The position numbers were made by a program, and so were the translations under genes. Under the pieces are notes generated by a model. That model had not been told where the DNA came from. It worked only from the letters and a program-made list of their open reading frames with translations, and searched no databases. A DNA stretch of 64,000 nucleotides from an uncultured Lachnospiraceae bacterium (GTDB lineage Bacteria > Bacillota > Clostridia > Lachnospirales > Lachnospiraceae), in assembly GCA_910579615.1 (NCBI GenBank), contig CAJTUA010000020.1, positions 18,334 to 82,333 on the forward strand, written 5' to 3'. Positions 25,527 through 34,442 of the stretch are shown here, in pieces (the stretch's first letter is position 1; each line of letters starts with the position of its first letter).

Positions 25527-26537
25527 ATGGAAGAGACAGAAAAGAAGGAAAAAAAGATTATCCTCAGCGGCATCCAGCCGACGGGTATATTTACATTGGG
25601 GAATTATATCGGGGCGGTCAAAAACTGGAAAAAGATGCAGGACGAATACAATTGCGCATATTTTATTGCTGACCTGCATTCTCTTACGATAAGGCAGGAC
25701 CCGGCGGCGCTGCGCAAACAGTCGCTGAACGCGTTTGCGCTGTTGCTTGCGTGTGGGATTGACCCGGAAAAGAGCCTGATTTTTATTCAGAGCCATGTAC
25801 AGACACATGCGGAGCTTTGCTGGGTGCTTTCGTGCTGCTCGCAGTTTGGGGAGCTTTCCCGCATGACGCAGTTTAAGGATAAATCCGCAAAGCATGCAGA
25901 TAATGTAAACGCAGGGCTTTTTACTTATCCAGCTCTGATGGCGGCGGACATTCTGCTCTATCAGGCAGATTTGGTTCCGGTCGGCATCGACCAGAAACAG
26001 CATCTGGAGTTTACGCGGGATATTGCGACACGGTTTAACAATGTGTATGGCAATACGTTTAAGCTTCCGGAACCATTTATCCCGAAGGCGGGCGCGAAGG
26101 TGGCGTCGCTGCAGGACCCGACGAAGAAAATGTCAAAGTCGGATGAGAATGCAAACGCATCCATTTTCATTCTTGACGAGCCGAATGTCATTATCAATAA
26201 ATTTAAGCGCGCGGTGACGGACAGCGAGAAGGAGGTCTGCTTCCGCGAGGGAAAGGATGGCATCAACAACCTGATGACGATTTACTCAGCCGTGACGGGA
26301 AAGACGATGGAGCAGATTGAACTGGAATTTGCGGGCAGGGGCTATGGCGATTTCAAACTGGCGGTCGGTGAGGCCGTGGCGGAGGAGCTTCGTCCAATCC
26401 GGGAAGATTTTAAGCGTTACAGTGAGGATAAGGCGTATCTGGAGCAGGTATACCGCAAAGGAGCGCAGACGGCGGCGGCAATTTCGGCACGGACGATGGC
26501 AAAGGTGAAGAAAAAGGTCGGGCTGTTGGCGCTGTAG
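25527..26537 (+). CDS. trpS: Tryptophan--tRNA ligase
   Basis: The preferred start is ATG 25527 behind GAGAGGTGG, giving 336 residues, the usual bacterial length. The class I signature appears as GIQPTGIFTLGNYIGA (HIGH equivalent TLGN) and as KMSKSDENAN (KMSKS) near residue 200. It charges tRNA-Trp with tryptophan using ATP in the cytoplasm. Upstream in-frame codons (from 25485) have no ribosome site. Confidence 0.96.
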   Translation: MEETEKKEKKIILSGIQPTGIFTLGNYIGAVKNWKKMQDEYNCAYFIADLHSLTIRQDPAALRKQSLNAFALLLACGIDPEKSLIFIQSHVQTHAELCWVLSCCSQFGELSRMTQFKDKSAKHADNVNAGLFTYPALMAADILLYQADLVPVGIDQKQHLEFTRDIATRFNNVYGNTFKLPEPFIPKAGAKVASLQDPTKKMSKSDENANASIFILDEPNVIINKFKRAVTDSEKEVCFREGKDGINNLMTIYSAVTGKTMEQIELEFAGRGYGDFKLAVGEAVAEELRPIREDFKRYSEDKAYLEQVYRKGAQTAAAISARTMAKVKKKVGLLAL

Positions 26538-26543
26538 AGGGAT

Positions 26544-26564
26544 TTGCCGCACGTAAAGCGGCAA
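26544..26564 (+). terminator. Hairpin after trpS
   Basis: TTGCCGC / GCGGCAA stem with a 7-nt loop directly after the trpS stop, but no T-run. The remaining gap to 26815 holds an imperfect hairpin near 26600-26632 and no convincing gene. Confidence 0.4.
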
Positions 26565-26815
26565 GGTCAGGATTTGAAAATTGATTTGCAGCATATGACC
26601 GCAGGATACCCCCTATCGGGTGTTCTGCGGCGATTGTGCGTACAAGCGGAACGAGAGGAAAGATTGTTTCAGGCATTGCCTGCAGGGGATGATGGCGGTT
26701 TAATCGGGGAATTTTTGGGAGGTTGGCTGTGCCGGGGGTGCGGAATGCGGAAATGAGTTTTTGGTTGTGTTTTTGGGGCAAAGCACATAAACGGCAGGGA
26801 AAAGAGGAAAAAATC

Positions 26816-27403
26816 ATGAAAATTATTATCGGCCTTGGCAACCCGACACGGGAATATCAGGCAACAAGACACAATATCGGATTTGATGCAGTTACAAGAA
26901 TTTGTGACGATTACAATATAAGACTGGATTCTAAGGAACACAAGGCGCTCTGCGGCAAGGGCTATATCGGCGGGGAGAAGGTGATTCTCGCCCAGCCGCA
27001 GACCTTTATGAATTTAAGCGGCGAGAGCGTGCGTGCGCTGGTGGATTATTACAAGCTGACAAATGAGGATATTATCGTGATTTACGATGATATCCATCTG
27101 GATGTCGGACAGCTGCGCGTGCGCAAAAAGGGCAGTGCAGGAGGGCATAACGGGATTAAAAATATTATTGCGCACCTCGGCACACAGGACTTTATGCGCA
27201 TCCGCATCGGGGTCGGCGAAAAGCCGGAGAAGTGGGATTTGGTGGATTATGTGCTCGGGCATTTTCCGAAGGAGGAGGAGCCTGTGGTCCGTGAGGCGCT
27301 AGAGCGGACTTCGAAGGCGTGCGAGTGCATTATCATGGACGGAATTGAGGCGGCGATGAACCGATATAACCAGAAGGTGCAGGAGAGCGGCTTGGGGGGA
27401 TGA
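26816..27403 (+). CDS. pth: Peptidyl-tRNA hydrolase
   Basis: The preferred start is ATG 26816 (AAAAGAGG upstream), 195 residues. It has GLGNPTREYQATRHNIGFD with the catalytic His in RHNIGF, the Asp in VIYDDIHL, and GSAGGHNGIKNI. It recycles peptidyl-tRNAs released from stalled ribosomes. It lies upstream of mfd, a common order in Firmicutes. Confidence 0.96.
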   Translation: MKIIIGLGNPTREYQATRHNIGFDAVTRICDDYNIRLDSKEHKALCGKGYIGGEKVILAQPQTFMNLSGESVRALVDYYKLTNEDIIVIYDDIHLDVGQLRVRKKGSAGGHNGIKNIIAHLGTQDFMRIRIGVGEKPEKWDLVDYVLGHFPKEEEPVVREALERTSKACECIIMDGIEAAMNRYNQKVQESGLGG

Positions 27404-27532
27404 GCGCAATGCTGAAATGCCTGGATAGAACCAAAAGGCGCAGGGAGCGGCAGTAAAATTGGGTGAAGCGTAAAGATTACGCCTGTTACATGAAGGGAAT
27501 ATATGGAACTTGAAAAGAGGGAGCGTTGCATC

Positions 27533-30500
27533 ATGCAGACATTTTATGAGCCATTATACGGCTATGAAGAATTTAAAGAGTTTCAGAACGCAATCAAAAA
27601 GAAAAATTTTCCAGTACAGGTGACGGGCTGTATCGACTCGCAGAAATGCCATCTGATGTTTGCTGCCTCACAGGGGGTAAAAAAACGCCTGATTATCACC
27701 TACAATGATTTGCGCGCAAAGGAGATTTATGAAGATTGCAAGCTGTACGACCGCGAGGTCTGCCTTTATCCGGCGAAAGATATCATTTTTTTCTCTGCGG
27801 ATATCCGGGGCAACGCGATTGTGCGTGAGCGCGTCAAAATCCTGCGCCGGCTGATGGAGGATATGCCCGTCACGGTGATTGCGACGATTGACGGCGGCAT
27901 GGATAAGGTGCTGCCGCTTGCATATTTGAAGGAAAATTCCATCTGTGTTCGGAATGCGGATACCATTGACATGGCGGCGCTGGAAGCAAAACTGGTACAG
28001 GCGGGCTATGAGAGGCAGGTGCAGGTGGAGGCTGCGGGCGAGTTTGCGGTGCGCGGCGGCATCATTGATATATTTCCGCTGACCGAGGACGCGCCGGTGC
28101 GCATTGAACTGTGGGGCGATGAGGTGGATTCTATCCGCTCTTTTGATGCGGCAAGCCAGCGCTCGATTGAAAATCTGGATGAAATCCGCATTTACCCGGC
28201 ATCGGAATTTATCTTGGAAGAGCCGGTCAAACAAAAAGGTCTGGCGGCGCTGGATAAGGAACTGGAAAATTTTACCTCCGGGTTGAAAAAAGAGAGGAAA
28301 ACCGAGGAGGCGGCGCGCATCCGCAAGGCAGTTGCGGAATTTAAGGAAAATCTTGAATACTGCCAGGGCAGCGTGGGGCTTGACAGTTATGTGAATTACT
28401 TTTTTGCGAAAACGGTTTCGTTCTTTGACTATTTCCGCGATGAGGACTCGGTGATTTTTCTCGACGAACCTGCGCGCATTATGGAAAAGGGCGAAACCGT
28501 CATGACCGAGTTTTCGGAAAGTATGACCGGGCGCATTGAAAAGGGCTATATCCTGCCGGGGCAGATGGACGTGATTTTTGATTACCGCGCGCTGCTTGCC
28601 GGAACAATGAGCGCGAATGCCGTGCTGCTTTCCATGATGGAAGCAAAGCTTGACAAGCTGGCGGTGAAGGCGCGCTACAGCCTTACGGTGAAATCCGTGA
28701 ACCCGTACAATAATAATTTTGAGCTTCTGGTCAAGGACTTAAAGGCATGGAAGAAAAACGGGTGCCGCATCATCCTGCTTTCCGGCTCACGCACAAGGGC
28801 GGAGCGGCTGGCGGAGGATTTGCGCGACCATGAACTGACGGCATTTTTCAGTGATGACAAAAACCGCCTGGTGCAAAACGGCGAGATTATGGTGACGCAG
28901 GGCAATGTGCACCGCGGCTTTGAATATCCGCTTGTGAAATTTGTTGTGATTTCGGAGAGCGATATTTTCGGCGCGGTGAAAAAGTCGAAAAAGAAGAAAG
29001 TGAAAGCCTACGAGGGCAGCAAAATTTCGAGCTTTTCCGACTTAAATATCGGCGATTATGTGGTGCATGAAAACCATGGGCTTGGCATTTACCGGGGCAT
29101 TGAAAAGCTGACCGTCGATAAAGTGACAAAGGATTATATTAAGATAGAATATGCGGGCGGAGGGACGCTTTATATTCTGGCGACGGGGCTGGATTTAATC
29201 CAGAAATATGCGGGGGCGGATGCGCGGAAACCGAAATTAAACAAGCTCGGCTCCACGGAATGGAAGACGACGAAGGCTCGTGTGCGCGGCGCGGTGAAGG
29301 ATATTGCGCAGGAGCTGGTAAAGCTCTATGCGCTGCGCCAGTCAAAGAAGGGGTTTGCGTTTTCGCAGGATGATACCTGGCAGAAGGAGTTTGAGGAACT
29401 GTTCCCGTTTGAGGAGACGGATGACCAGCTGCGCGCAATCGAGGAAACAAAGCGCGATATGGAGAGCACGCGCATCATGGACCGCCTGGTATGCGGCGAT
29501 GTGGGTTATGGGAAGACGGAAATTGCAATCCGCGCAGCATTTAAGGCGGTGCTTGACAAAAAGCAGGTGGTTTTCCTGGTGCCGACCACTATCCTTGCGC
29601 AGCAGCATTACAATACATTTACACAGCGCATGAAGGATTTTGCGGTGAATGTCGAGATGCTTTCGCGGTTCCGCACGCCTGCGGAGCAGAAACGGATTCT
29701 TGCGGGAGTGCAAAAGGGAGATGTTGACATTCTGATTGGAACGCACCGCGTGCTCTCGAAGGATATCAAATATAAAGATTTAGGGCTGCTCATTATTGAT
29801 GAGGAACAGCGTTTCGGTGTGGCGCACAAGGAAAAGCTCAAGCAGATTAAGGGGGATGTGGATGTGCTGACGCTGACGGCAACGCCGATTCCGCGCACGC
29901 TGCATATGAGCCTTGCCGGAATCCGGGATATGAGCGTGCTGGAGGAGCCGCCGGTGGACCGTGTGCCGATTCAGACTTTTGTGCTGGAACACAATGACGA
30001 GATGATTCGCGAGGCCATCAACCGGGAGCTTGCGCGGGGCGGGCAGGTTTATTATGTGTATAACCGCGTGAACGGGATTGACGAGATTGCGCTGCAGGTG
30101 CAGAAGCTTGTGCCGGAGGCGAATGTGGCGTTTGCACACGGGCAGATGAGCGAGCGGCAGTTAGAAAAAATTATGTTTGAGTTCATAAACGGGGAAGTGG
30201 ATGTGCTGATTTCCACGACCATTATTGAGACAGGACTTGATATTTCCAATGTAAATACAATGATAATCGATGATGCAGACCGTTTGGGGCTATCGCAGCT
30301 CTATCAGCTGCGCGGGCGTGTCGGGCGCTCAAACCGCACGGCGTATGCGTTTTTGATGTATAAGCGGGATAAGATGTTAAAGGAAGTGGCGGAGAAGCGC
30401 CTTCAGGCAATCCGGGAGTTTACGGAGTTCGGTTCGGGCTTTAAGATTGCGATGCGCGATTTGGAAATCCGCGGCGCGGGCAATCTTCTTGGTGCGGAGC

Positions 30501-31081
30501 AGAGCGGACATATGGAAGCGGTCGGCTATGATTTGTACTGTAAGATGTTAAATGAAGCAGTGAAGGGAATGAAAGAAGGTGGTGAGGAGGCGGAAGACAA
30601 TTTTGAGACTTCCATCGATTTGCCGCTGGATGCCTATATTCCGGCAGCCTATATTAAAAATGAATTGCAGAAGCTTGATATGTACAAGCGGGTGGCGGGG
30701 ATTGAGACAATGGAGGAATTAGAGGATTTGCAGGAGGAATTTATTGACCGGTTCGGGGAACCGCCGAAGCCGGTGCTAAATCTTTTGCAGGTGGCGCTGT
30801 TAAAGGCACAGGCGCATGCGGTCTGCCTGGTGAGCGTGGAGCAAAAGGGCGGGGAGCTCTGGCTGACACCGTATGCGCGCGCGAAATACCATGTTGAGAG
30901 GATTCCGGAACTGCTTGCGGTGCATGCGCCGTCGCTGGAGTTTAAAAAGAGTGCTCTGGTGTTTGAGTATCGCCTGCCGAAGGCGGCGCGCAAAAATGGG
31001 GTATTTGATGTGGTGGAGGGCGAACAGGTGCTGACGGAAGCGAAAAAACTGGTGGAGAGCTTCCGGATGCTGATGGAATGA
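27533..31081 (+). CDS. mfd: Transcription-repair coupling factor
   Basis: ATG 27533 has AGAGGGAG 9 nt upstream and is preferred over the in-frame ATG 27503; 1182 residues. The UvrB-like N-terminus is followed by the RNA-polymerase-interacting domain (IGDYVVHENHGLGIYRGIE, near 505). The translocase has GDVGYGKTEIA (Walker A, near 655) and IIDEEQRFG (near 755). The ELRGRVGRS-type motif reads QLRGRVGRSNRT, and a TRCF C-terminal domain ends the protein. Mfd removes RNA polymerase stalled at DNA damage and recruits UvrA. Confidence 0.97.
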   Translation: MQTFYEPLYGYEEFKEFQNAIKKKNFPVQVTGCIDSQKCHLMFAASQGVKKRLIITYNDLRAKEIYEDCKLYDREVCLYPAKDIIFFSADIRGNAIVRERVKILRRLMEDMPVTVIATIDGGMDKVLPLAYLKENSICVRNADTIDMAALEAKLVQAGYERQVQVEAAGEFAVRGGIIDIFPLTEDAPVRIELWGDEVDSIRSFDAASQRSIENLDEIRIYPASEFILEEPVKQKGLAALDKELENFTSGLKKERKTEEAARIRKAVAEFKENLEYCQGSVGLDSYVNYFFAKTVSFFDYFRDEDSVIFLDEPARIMEKGETVMTEFSESMTGRIEKGYILPGQMDVIFDYRALLAGTMSANAVLLSMMEAKLDKLAVKARYSLTVKSVNPYNNNFELLVKDLKAWKKNGCRIILLSGSRTRAERLAEDLRDHELTAFFSDDKNRLVQNGEIMVTQGNVHRGFEYPLVKFVVISESDIFGAVKKSKKKKVKAYEGSKISSFSDLNIGDYVVHENHGLGIYRGIEKLTVDKVTKDYIKIEYAGGGTLYILATGLDLIQKYAGADARKPKLNKLGSTEWKTTKARVRGAVKDIAQELVKLYALRQSKKGFAFSQDDTWQKEFEELFPFEETDDQLRAIEETKRDMESTRIMDRLVCGDVGYGKTEIAIRAAFKAVLDKKQVVFLVPTTILAQQHYNTFTQRMKDFAVNVEMLSRFRTPAEQKRILAGVQKGDVDILIGTHRVLSKDIKYKDLGLLIIDEEQRFGVAHKEKLKQIKGDVDVLTLTATPIPRTLHMSLAGIRDMSVLEEPPVDRVPIQTFVLEHNDEMIREAINRELARGGQVYYVYNRVNGIDEIALQVQKLVPEANVAFAHGQMSERQLEKIMFEFINGEVDVLISTTIIETGLDISNVNTMIIDDADRLGLSQLYQLRGRVGRSNRTAYAFLMYKRDKMLKEVAEKRLQAIREFTEFGSGFKIAMRDLEIRGAGNLLGAEQSGHMEAVGYDLYCKMLNEAVKGMKEGGEEAEDNFETSIDLPLDAYIPAAYIKNELQKLDMYKRVAGIETMEELEDLQEEFIDRFGEPPKPVLNLLQVALLKAQAHAVCLVSVEQKGGELWLTPYARAKYHVERIPELLAVHAPSLEFKKSALVFEYRLPKAARKNGVFDVVEGEQVLTEAKKLVESFRMLME

Positions 31082-31144
31082 ATGTGGAATATAGGGGAAA
31101 GGGATTCATTTGCGCAAACTGACCGTAAGTTTGCGGCACAGGAG

Positions 31145-31173
31145 TTGACTTGTGCGGCGGGTGGGGGTAGAAT
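31145..31173 (+). promoter_or_regulatory. Promoter abutting the heptanucleotide repeat
   Basis: TTGACT at 31145 and TAGAAT at 31168 with a 17-bp spacer. The expected start site (about 31180) falls in the first unit of the TTTAAGG array, so the repeats form the 5' leader of the foldase mRNA. Confidence 0.65.
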
Positions 31174-31176
31174 GTG

Positions 31177-31260
31177 TTTAAGGTTTAAGGTTTAAGGTTT
31201 AAGGTTTAAGGTTTAAGGTTTAAGGTTTAAGGTTTAAGGTTTAAGGTTTGAGGTTTGAGG
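31177..31260 (+). repeat. Tandem TTTAAGG heptanucleotide array (12 units)
   Basis: Ten perfect TTTAAGG units (31177-31246) are followed by two TTTGAGG units. The array lies between the promoter and the start of the foldase lipoprotein gene. It could change length by slipped-strand mispairing and so alter leader length or expression. Confidence 0.95.
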
Positions 31261-31287
31261 TTTTGGGCTTGGAAAGCGAGGATTTTT

Positions 31288-32370
31288 ATGGGATATGGCA
31301 CATTGCGGAAATGTTTTTTATATATTGGCATATCGGCATTTTTCTGCCTTGCAGGGTGCAAGGAGCTGCCGCCGGATATTGAGATTGAGGTAGAGAATAC
31401 ACCGACACCGTATCCGACCGGAATTACAGAGGGCGAAGTGGAGGAAATGAATCAGGAGGAGCGTTTTTCGCAGGTGCTTTTGCGGATTGGCGAGTTGGAG
31501 ATAGGTTATGACGAGGTTGTGCTGTACATGCAGTCCACAAAAGAAGAGGTCGAAACTCTTTATGGCAAGGAAATCTGGGATTATGTTCTGGATGACGAGG
31601 GGACAACCTACGCCCAGATGCTGAAAAATGAGCTTTTAAAACAAATCATATATACGAAGATTGTGTGCGCGCAGGCGGATTCCCTGGGCATTTCGCTGAC
31701 GGAGGATGAACAGATGAATGTCGATGAGTATACGGACAATTATCTGGCGAATTTTTCAAACGATGAGCTGGCGTACTACGGGATTTCGCGTGAGCTTGTG
31801 TGGGGCATTTATGCAGATAATCTGTTGGCAACGAAGATTTATGAGAGCTTGACGCTCAATATTGATACGGATGTGTCGGATGAGGAAGCGCGCCATCCGG
31901 TGCTCTGGTATCTGTTTATTGCAAAATACGCGTTGGCGGAGGATGGCACACATGTAGCGCTTGACGAGGAAGGTCTTGAGGATGTGCGGGAACGCGCGCA
32001 GGAGCTTGCGCAGGAGGCGAAGGAAAGCGTGGATTTTTATGCGTTTGCACGGGAAAATACGGATGACACCGATGAAATTGAGATTGTTATCGGGCGGGGG
32101 GAAATGTACGAGGAGCTTGAAAAAATCGCGTTCGGGCTGCAGCAGGGCGAGACAAGCGGGCTGATTGAGACGGAGGACGGATATTTTATCCTGCATTGTG
32201 CAGAATATATGGATGAGGACGCAACGGATATGGCAAAGACGGAGATTATTCTGGAGCGGCAGGAGCGCGCCTTCTCCGACAGTTATGCGGTTTGGGAGGA
32301 GGAAACCGAAGTGTGGGTGGACACCGTACTGTGGGATGCGATTGATATGACGGGGGAGAAGTGCGAATAG
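31288..32370 (+). CDS. Parvulin/SurA-like foldase lipoprotein
   Basis: The preferred start is ATG 31288 with GCGAGGA upstream, 360 residues. The lipobox is CLAGC, so it should be anchored outside the membrane, followed by a short TPTPYPTG linker. The N-terminal helical part is SurA-like (IGELEIGYDEVVLYMQS, LLKQIIYTKIVCAQA). The central part resembles a divergent PpiC domain (WYLFIAKYALAEDG, IAFGLQQGETSGLIETEDGY). PrsA-like foldases help exported proteins fold; many secreted proteases and lipoproteins in this window are possible clients. Catalytic activity is uncertain. Confidence 0.75.
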   Translation: MGYGTLRKCFLYIGISAFFCLAGCKELPPDIEIEVENTPTPYPTGITEGEVEEMNQEERFSQVLLRIGELEIGYDEVVLYMQSTKEEVETLYGKEIWDYVLDDEGTTYAQMLKNELLKQIIYTKIVCAQADSLGISLTEDEQMNVDEYTDNYLANFSNDELAYYGISRELVWGIYADNLLATKIYESLTLNIDTDVSDEEARHPVLWYLFIAKYALAEDGTHVALDEEGLEDVRERAQELAQEAKESVDFYAFARENTDDTDEIEIVIGRGEMYEELEKIAFGLQQGETSGLIETEDGYFILHCAEYMDEDATDMAKTEIILERQERAFSDSYAVWEEETEVWVDTVLWDAIDMTGEKCE

Positions 32371-32428
32371 TTTAAAAAATGTGAAAGGGCAAAAGGCTTG
32401 CGGTTTTTTGGAAAATGGAGGGCAGATG

Positions 32429-33430
32429 ATGAAAAAGATATGTTTGATTGCGACCGGCGGCACGATTGTCTCAAAGGATGGCGGCAATGGCTTAGAGCCG
32501 GAGCTGACGCCGCAGGAACTGCTTTCCTATGTGCCGGAGTTAAAGGAGATTGCGCAGATTTCCGTGCGGGAATTATACCGTCTGGACAGCACGAATATCC
32601 ACCTGGAGCATTGGCTTGGGATGGCGGGCTGCATCCGGGAGGAATATGGGAATTTTGACGGTTTTGTTGTAATTCACGGAACAGATACCATGGCGTACAC
32701 GGCGGCGGCGCTCTCCTACCTTGTGCAGAACAGCAAAAAGCCGATTATCCTGACAGGCTCACAGAAATCTGTTTACAACCGTGACACGGACGCGCGCCGC
32801 AATCTGATTGACGCATTCTGCTATGCGGCAGATATGCGCTCGCATGGCGTTTATATCGTGTTTGACGGCACGGCGATTCTCGGCACACATGCGCGCAAGA
32901 CGCGCACCCACAGCTACAATGCATTTTCAAGCATCAACTGCCCAGAGGCGGCGGTTGTACAGGAGGGGCGGGTGATACGGTATTTTGAGCCGGAATGCGG
33001 GGGTGAGGTTCGGTTTTATGACCGGATGAATCCGCGCGTGCTCAGCGTGCGCCCATATCCGGGAATTTCGCCGGAAATCCTCACGAGGACGATGGACTGT
33101 TATGATGGTCTGGTGATTGAGTGTTTTGGCACAAGTGGTATCCCGGCGTATGGCGGCTTTGACACAGCGTTAAAGGCATGGGCGCAGGCGGGCAAGGCAA
33201 TTGTGGCAACGACCCAGGTGCCGCACGAGGGAAGCGATATGAGCGTGTACCGGGTCGGAAAGGATTTGATGGATTTGGGGCTTTTGGAGGCGTTTGATAT
33301 GACGCCGGAGGCAGTGCTTGCAAAGCTGATGTGGGCGCTTGGCAACGCGGGAAGCCGGAAGGAGATGGAGGAAAGGTTTGCAGAAAGGGTGTGGATGGAT
33401 ACGTTTCGGGGGGTGAGAATCCACAGCTAG
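32429..33430 (+). CDS. ansA: L-asparaginase, type I
   Basis: The start is ATG 32429 (or the adjacent 32426) behind GGAGGG; 333 residues, no signal peptide. It has the two asparaginase motifs: IATGGTIVSKDGG (nucleophile Thr in TGGTI) and VVIHGTDTMAYTAAALSY. It hydrolyses asparagine to aspartate and ammonia in the cytoplasm. Its stop overlaps the convergent AraC-gene stop in the shared tetranucleotide CTAG at 33427-33430. Confidence 0.92.
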   Translation: MKKICLIATGGTIVSKDGGNGLEPELTPQELLSYVPELKEIAQISVRELYRLDSTNIHLEHWLGMAGCIREEYGNFDGFVVIHGTDTMAYTAAALSYLVQNSKKPIILTGSQKSVYNRDTDARRNLIDAFCYAADMRSHGVYIVFDGTAILGTHARKTRTHSYNAFSSINCPEAAVVQEGRVIRYFEPECGGEVRFYDRMNPRVLSVRPYPGISPEILTRTMDCYDGLVIECFGTSGIPAYGGFDTALKAWAQAGKAIVATTQVPHEGSDMSVYRVGKDLMDLGLLEAFDMTPEAVLAKLMWALGNAGSRKEMEERFAERVWMDTFRGVRIHS

Positions 33431-34266
33431 TTCTGCCCTCTCCAGACCTTTGGCGAGACGCCGTAAGTATTTTTAAATGCCCTTGAAAAATGCAGTTGGT
33501 TCGGATAGCCGACTGCATTTCCTATGTCTGCAACAGAAAGTTTGGTCATTTTTAATAATTCGGTTGCTTTTGCCATACGGTAACTGATTAAAAAATCCTG
33601 TGGTGTCTTCCCGACGGATTCATGAAAAATCTTTCCGAAATAGCTGCGGTTGATACCACAATGGGCAGCAATATCTTCAATGGAAATCTCGTATGGGAAA
33701 TTCTGCTCAATATAGTTGATTGCCTCTTTGATGTAATAATCACTCATTTTTCCGGAATTCCCAAAGCGGACTGTAGCAACCGAGCGCGTCAGTGCATCCA
33801 GAAAAATATAGAGATGCCCGATTAAGTGGAATGGCGTTTCACCGGAATGGTTTGCAATATACAGCATTTCCTGCATCATGGATTCGCGGAATTCCTTAGA
33901 CGCAGCATGGTAAACCGGTTGGTCGGGGGAAAATCCCGCAATATCCAACATTTCTTTCACACGAAGCCCGTCAAATTCCAACCAGGTATATTCCCAGGGA
34001 TTGTTTTCATCCGCGATATAGGTACTGATTTGCCCGGGAAAGAGCAAAAATCCCTGGCCGCTCCGAATCTTATATGTCTTTGTCTCTCCCTTCTTATTGT
34101 TTGCCATCAAAGTTCCGGTACCAGAAATCACATAGTGGAAAAGAAAATGGTTTCTTGCAGCCGGACCATACATATGCGCCGGTTCACAGCGTTCCCATCC
34201 ATATTGATATAAACCTAAATCAATGAATTTTTCGTTGGGAAATATAGAAAATAATAAATCGTGCAT
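33427..34266 (-). CDS. AraC-family activator of the raffinose operon
   Basis: A 279-residue protein; ATG at 34266 has AGGAGG 7 nt upstream. The N-terminal part is a cupin-like sugar-binding domain (FLFHYVISGTGTL, GFLLFPGQISTYIADE, WLEFDG). The C-terminal 100 residues form the double-HTH AraC domain (IEDIAAHCGINRSYFGKIF, SVADIGNAVGYPNQLHFSRA). It is divergent from the transport and enzyme genes, as msmR is in streptococcal sugar loci. It probably activates them when a galactoside is present, through the GCATTTTGG sites between the genes. Confidence 0.9.
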   Translation of the reverse strand: MHDLLFSIFPNEKFIDLGLYQYGWERCEPAHMYGPAARNHFLFHYVISGTGTLMANNKKGETKTYKIRSGQGFLLFPGQISTYIADENNPWEYTWLEFDGLRVKEMLDIAGFSPDQPVYHAASKEFRESMMQEMLYIANHSGETPFHLIGHLYIFLDALTRSVATVRFGNSGKMSDYYIKEAINYIEQNFPYEISIEDIAAHCGINRSYFGKIFHESVGKTPQDFLISYRMAKATELLKMTKLSVADIGNAVGYPNQLHFSRAFKNTYGVSPKVWRGQN

Positions 34267-34291
34267 AAAGCCGCCTCCTTACCTCTACTAT

Positions 34292-34303
34292 ATACCAAAA
34301 TGC
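34292..34303 (-). promoter_or_regulatory. AraC-site candidate (inverted copy)
   Basis: Reads GCATTTTGGTAT on the minus strand, immediately before a TATAGT -10-like box of the activator gene. It matches the two plus-strand copies at 34335 and 34377 and suggests autoregulation. Confidence 0.6.
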
Positions 34304-34334
34304 TAGATGAATGCAAGATAAAGATTAAAAGGCG

Positions 34335-34346
34335 GCATTTTGGCAT
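34335..34346 (+). promoter_or_regulatory. AraC-site candidate, distal copy
   Basis: GCATTTTGGCAT, 42 bp (four helical turns) upstream of the proximal copy. Between them lies a TGCGATA/TATCGCA inverted repeat. Confidence 0.6.
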
Positions 34347-34376
34347 AAAAGTGCGATAATACTGATATTTTGTATC

Positions 34377-34396
34377 GCATTTTGGTATGCTATAAT
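34377..34396 (+). promoter_or_regulatory. AraC-site overlapping -35, with extended -10
   Basis: GCATTTTGGTAT at 34377-34388 takes the place of a -35 box and is followed by TGCTATAAT (TATAAT 34391-34396). A weak -35 covered by an activator site is the classic layout of an AraC-dependent promoter. Confidence 0.65.
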
Positions 34397-34442
34397 AAAG
34401 CTACAAAAAATAAAGGGGTTCAGGAAAGGAGATAATGCCTAA

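Noticed and set aside
31177..31260. CRISPR-like repeat array
   Set aside because: Repeats are contiguous 7-mers without spacers, a simple microsatellite.
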